A DNA stretch of 64,000 nucleotides from NCBI GenBank assembly GCA_947038565.1, contig CAMQWP010000005.1, positions 1 to 64,000 of the forward strand, written 5' to 3'. Every line of letters starts with the position of its first letter. Position 1 is the stretch's first letter. A model generated the notes under the pieces. It did not search any database, had not been told where the DNA came from, and saw only the letters and a list, made by a program, of their open reading frames with translations. Positions 61,661 to 64,000 of the stretch are shown in pieces. The position numbers and the translations under genes were made by a program. This DNA comes from an uncultured Clostridia bacterium. Lineage in GTDB: Bacteria; Bacillota; Clostridia; Christensenellales; UBA3700.

Positions 61661-62395
61661 ATGTATAAATCATTTTTTAAAAGAATTATAGACTTAATAT
61701 TATCGTTTTTTGGTATATTGTTTTTATGTCCGATATTGCTTGTGTTTGCAATTATCATTAAATCAACGTCTAAAGGCCCAGTGCTTTTCAAACAAGTGAG
61801 AGTGGGAAAAAAACAGAAACCTTTTACAATATATAAATTTAGGTCAATGCGTATTGATACGCCTGATATGCCTACTCATTTACTAGAGAATCCCGATTCA
61901 TATATTACTAAAGTCGGTGCATTTATGAGAAAGACAAGTATAGATGAATTGCCTCAGTTGCTTAATATTTTTGCAGGTTCTATGGCTGTTATCGGCCCTC
62001 GTCCTGCACTATTTGCTCAAGAAGACTTGATCGCCGAGCGTGATAAATACGGTGCTAATGATGTGCGTCCAGGTCTTACTGGCTGGGCACAGATTAACGG
62101 TCGAGATGAGCTAGCAATTGAAGTCAAGGCGAAATTTGATGGTGAGTATATCGAAAAGCTTTCTTTTGGTATGGATCTTAAATGCTTTTTTGGAACAATT
62201 ATGCAAGTATTAAAAGGCGATGGTGTTGTCGAAGGTAAGTCAAATGATGATGCTCAAGATATAGAAGTTGATGAATGTTTAAAAAATATAGAAATCAACA
62301 GTGAATTTAATAATGAAAATTGTGAGAATGATACATGTAATTACGAATTGCATGATGACAAACAATCTACAGAAGAACATAATGATGCTATATAA
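61661..62395 (+). CDS. Undecaprenyl-phosphate sugar-1-phosphate transferase
   Basis: 244 residues; short (monotopic) form of the bacterial sugar transferase family, which starts a repeat unit by moving a sugar-1-phosphate onto undecaprenyl phosphate at the membrane. One N-terminal hydrophobic hairpin (IIDLILSFFGILFLCPILLVFAIIIK, about 9-34), then GPVLFKQVRVGKKQKPFTIYKFRSMR (about 40-65), the catalytic region KTSIDELPQLLNIFAGSMAVIGPRPAL (about 92-118) and the RPGLTGWAQINGRD hallmark (about 132-145). The last ~50 residues are an acidic Asn-rich tail, unusual for the family. Start ATG lies ten bases after GGAGG. First gene of the polysaccharide locus. Confidence 0.92.
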   Translation: MYKSFFKRIIDLILSFFGILFLCPILLVFAIIIKSTSKGPVLFKQVRVGKKQKPFTIYKFRSMRIDTPDMPTHLLENPDSYITKVGAFMRKTSIDELPQLLNIFAGSMAVIGPRPALFAQEDLIAERDKYGANDVRPGLTGWAQINGRDELAIEVKAKFDGEYIEKLSFGMDLKCFFGTIMQVLKGDGVVEGKSNDDAQDIEVDECLKNIEINSEFNNENCENDTCNYELHDDKQSTEEHNDAI

Positions 62396-62429
62396 TTAGC
62401 AATATTATAACTGTAATAAGGAGATTAAA

Positions 62430-63653
62430 ATGAAAATATTATATTTATCGTTGCCAGGAATGAAATCTTTTAAGGATCGAAATATTTATTGTGATTTATT
62501 GCGAGAACTGATCGAAAAAGGACATGAAGTGTATTCTATAGTTGGTGATGGGGGCTATAATGAGTCTGGGGATTTTAGTCATACAACTACATCTCTAGGA
62601 AGTGAGATATTACACATTAATGTAGGTAGAGTAGTCAAAGCCAAAAATTTGTTAAAAAAAGGTATGGATATTCTTACTTTAGAAAGGAAGTTCAAAAAAG
62701 CTATAAAAATAAACTGTAAAGATAAAAGTTTTGATTTAGTGCTTTATTCAGCCCCACCAATTACTTTAGCAGGTGCTGTTAAGTATGCTAAAAAGAAGTT
62801 TAACGCAAAGTCTTATCTTATGCTTAAAGATATTTTCCCTCAAAATGCAGTAGACTTAGGTATGATGAGCAAGACGGGCATTATGGGCATTGTATACAAA
62901 ATGTTTAGACGCAAGGAAAAGAAACTATATAATATTTCTGATACTATCGGTTGCATGAGCAAAATGAATGTTGAATACATCTTGAGTCATAACAAGTACG
63001 TTGATGAGAGTAGGGTTGAGATTTTTCCAAATGCGTTGTACAACTCTAGTGAAATAGTAACAGTAGATAAGGATGCTATTTTTGAAAAATACAATATACC
63101 TCAAGACAAAATAATATTTATCTATGGTGGTAATCTAGGTAAGCCACAAGGCTTAGATTTTTTAGTAGATGGTATAAAGGCTTGTGAGAGTATTGATAAT
63201 ATTTGCTTTATAGTTGTTGGCGATGGAAGTGAACGTGAAAGAGTTTTCGCAGCATTAGATGGGGTTAAGAATGTAATATGTATGCAGGAAATGCCTGCGT
63301 CCGACTATAATAATATGTGTGCTAGCTGTGATGTTGGTATGATTATGTTGGACAAGCGTTCAACTATCCCTAATTATCCATCTAGGACATTATCATACAT
63401 GCATAATGCGATGCCAATGATGGCTTGTACTGATGTTAATACTGATATTAGAAATTTAATAGAAGACGATGCGAAGTGTGGAAAGTGGTGTCACTCTGAT
63501 AATGCAGAAGATTTTGTAGATACAATAAGATGGTTTGTGTCTAATAAAGACAATTTCGATGAAATGGGTCAGAATGCAAAAAAATATCTAATAGAGAATT
63601 TCGATACAAAAATATGCGTGCAAAAGATAGAGAGATTGGTAACGAATAAATAA
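62430..63653 (+). CDS. Family-4 glycosyltransferase (WbuB-like)
   Basis: 407 residues with two Rossmann-like halves. The N-half has DLLRELIEKGHEVYSIVGDGG (about 23-43) and LVLYSAPPITLAGAVKYAKKKFNAKSYLMLKDIFPQNAVDLG (about 103-145), close to WbuB-type enzymes. The C-half has FIYGGNLGKPQGLDFLVDGI (about 229-248), VVGDGSERE (about 265) and the donor-binding region DVGMIMLDKRSTIPNYPSRTLSYMHNAMPMMA (about 301-332). It probably adds the second sugar, perhaps an N-acetylated fucosamine type, to the lipid-linked unit. It follows the sugar transferase by 34 bases behind AAGGAG, so they are one operon. Confidence 0.9.
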   Translation: MKILYLSLPGMKSFKDRNIYCDLLRELIEKGHEVYSIVGDGGYNESGDFSHTTTSLGSEILHINVGRVVKAKNLLKKGMDILTLERKFKKAIKINCKDKSFDLVLYSAPPITLAGAVKYAKKKFNAKSYLMLKDIFPQNAVDLGMMSKTGIMGIVYKMFRRKEKKLYNISDTIGCMSKMNVEYILSHNKYVDESRVEIFPNALYNSSEIVTVDKDAIFEKYNIPQDKIIFIYGGNLGKPQGLDFLVDGIKACESIDNICFIVVGDGSERERVFAALDGVKNVICMQEMPASDYNNMCASCDVGMIMLDKRSTIPNYPSRTLSYMHNAMPMMACTDVNTDIRNLIEDDAKCGKWCHSDNAEDFVDTIRWFVSNKDNFDEMGQNAKKYLIENFDTKICVQKIERLVTNK

Positions 63654-63699
63654 CGCAATGTGTGTGCATTAAGATTTATAAATTAAGGAGAAAGAATAA

Positions 63700-64000
63700 A
63701 TGAGTATTTTTAAGGGTAAAACATTAATGATAACTGGTGGTACTGGTAGCTTTGGTAACGCTGTGCTTGATAGGTTTTTAGCAACCGATATTGCTGAGAT
63801 TAGAATATTCTCTCGTGATGAGAAAAAACAAGACGACATGCGTCATAAGTATCAGTCAATAATGCCTGAGGCGAGCAATAAAATTAAGTTTTATATTGGT
63901 GATGTTAGAGATAAAGAAAGTGTTCAGAATGCTATGCACGGAGTCGATTATATTTTTCATGCGGCAGCACTAAAGCAAGTTCCATCTTGTGAATTTTTCC
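63700..64000 (+). CDS. CapD/CapE-like nucleotide-sugar 4,6-dehydratase, cut by window end
   Basis: Not in the ORF track because it runs off the window. ATG 63700 follows AAGGAG and gives 100 residues: IFKGKTLMITGGTGSFGNAVLDRFL (NAD(P)-binding TGGTGSFG, about 11-18), IRIFSRDEKKQDDMRHKY (about 36-53), FYIGDVRDKESVQNAM and VDYIFHAAALKQVPSCEF. The SRDExKQ..MR and HAAALKQVP segments are those of UDP-GlcNAc 4,6-dehydratases/5-epimerases such as CapE, which start synthesis of FucNAc-type sugars. It fits with the WbuB-like transferase upstream. Confidence 0.92.
   Translation, partial: MSIFKGKTLMITGGTGSFGNAVLDRFLATDIAEIRIFSRDEKKQDDMRHKYQSIMPEASNKIKFYIGDVRDKESVQNAMHGVDYIFHAAALKQVPSCEFF

Overview
The window is low-GC DNA with Gram-positive style signals: strong AGGAGG-type ribosome binding sites, TTGACA/TATAAT promoters and U-tailed hairpin terminators. 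The gene content is that of an anaerobic, probably host-associated member of the Bacillota (Clostridia-like): FeoAB iron uptake, a radical-SAM sulfatase-maturase-type enzyme, a small protein resembling the tail of anaerobic ribonucleotide reductase, malic enzyme, iron-containing alcohol dehydrogenases, NagA, a GH36 alpha-galactosidase and CopA/CsoR copper control. TGA is used as a normal stop by many genes. I saw no rRNA, tRNA, CRISPR array, insertion sequence or phage genes. The lineage cannot be fixed more closely by reading.

Layout. 1-1.9 kb is a non-coding tract built of decayed repeats, including four 76-bp tandem units and worn terminator-like hairpins. 1.9-8.1 kb holds an M48 membrane protease, a COG2509 FAD enzyme preceded by a recognisable guanine-type purine riboswitch, NagA on the minus strand, and a membrane-anchored beta-helix protein. 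8.3-12.1 kb is an iron operon (feoA, feoA, feoB, a Cys-rich FeoB partner, and a DtxR-type repressor just downstream). 12.3-17.4 kb has small genes and the copper operon, copA with a fused but separately startable CopZ domain, then csoR, behind a CsoR-type operator. 17.5-25.2 kb is metabolic: two Fe-alcohol dehydrogenases, the second divergent from a TetR gene, the radical-SAM enzyme, RsmH, glutathione peroxidase and malic enzyme.

25.4-39.4 kb is the most unusual part. It is a tight five-gene operon of an Hsp70-like ATPase, a SNF2/RapA-type helicase with a Cys-rich tail, a second Cys-rich zinc protein, a 2226-residue multi-pass membrane protein with a repetitive Ig-like exterior, and a zinc-knuckle protein. 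It ends at a perfect 19-bp hairpin. I do not recognise it as a described system and rank it as the best candidate for a new one. 39.5-50.9 kb carries an ABC exporter, an AraC regulator divergent from a GPH-type sugar transporter and a large putative glycosidase, and a 1330-residue lipoprotein. The lipoprotein's promoter and early leader are a diverged copy of the riboswitch promoter at 3 kb.

51-54 kb is a GntR(YtrA-like)-ABC cassette of the envelope-stress type. 54.2-60.7 kb has a second AraC regulator, a kinase-like protein overlapping a MATE transporter, an alpha-galactosidase interrupted by one in-frame TGA, and a GNAT acetyltransferase. 60.7-61.6 kb is non-coding and contains a decayed fragment of an undecaprenyl-phosphate sugar transferase. 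The intact sugar transferase, a family-4 glycosyltransferase and a CapD/CapE-like nucleotide-sugar dehydratase (cut by the window end) then open an exopolysaccharide or capsule locus.
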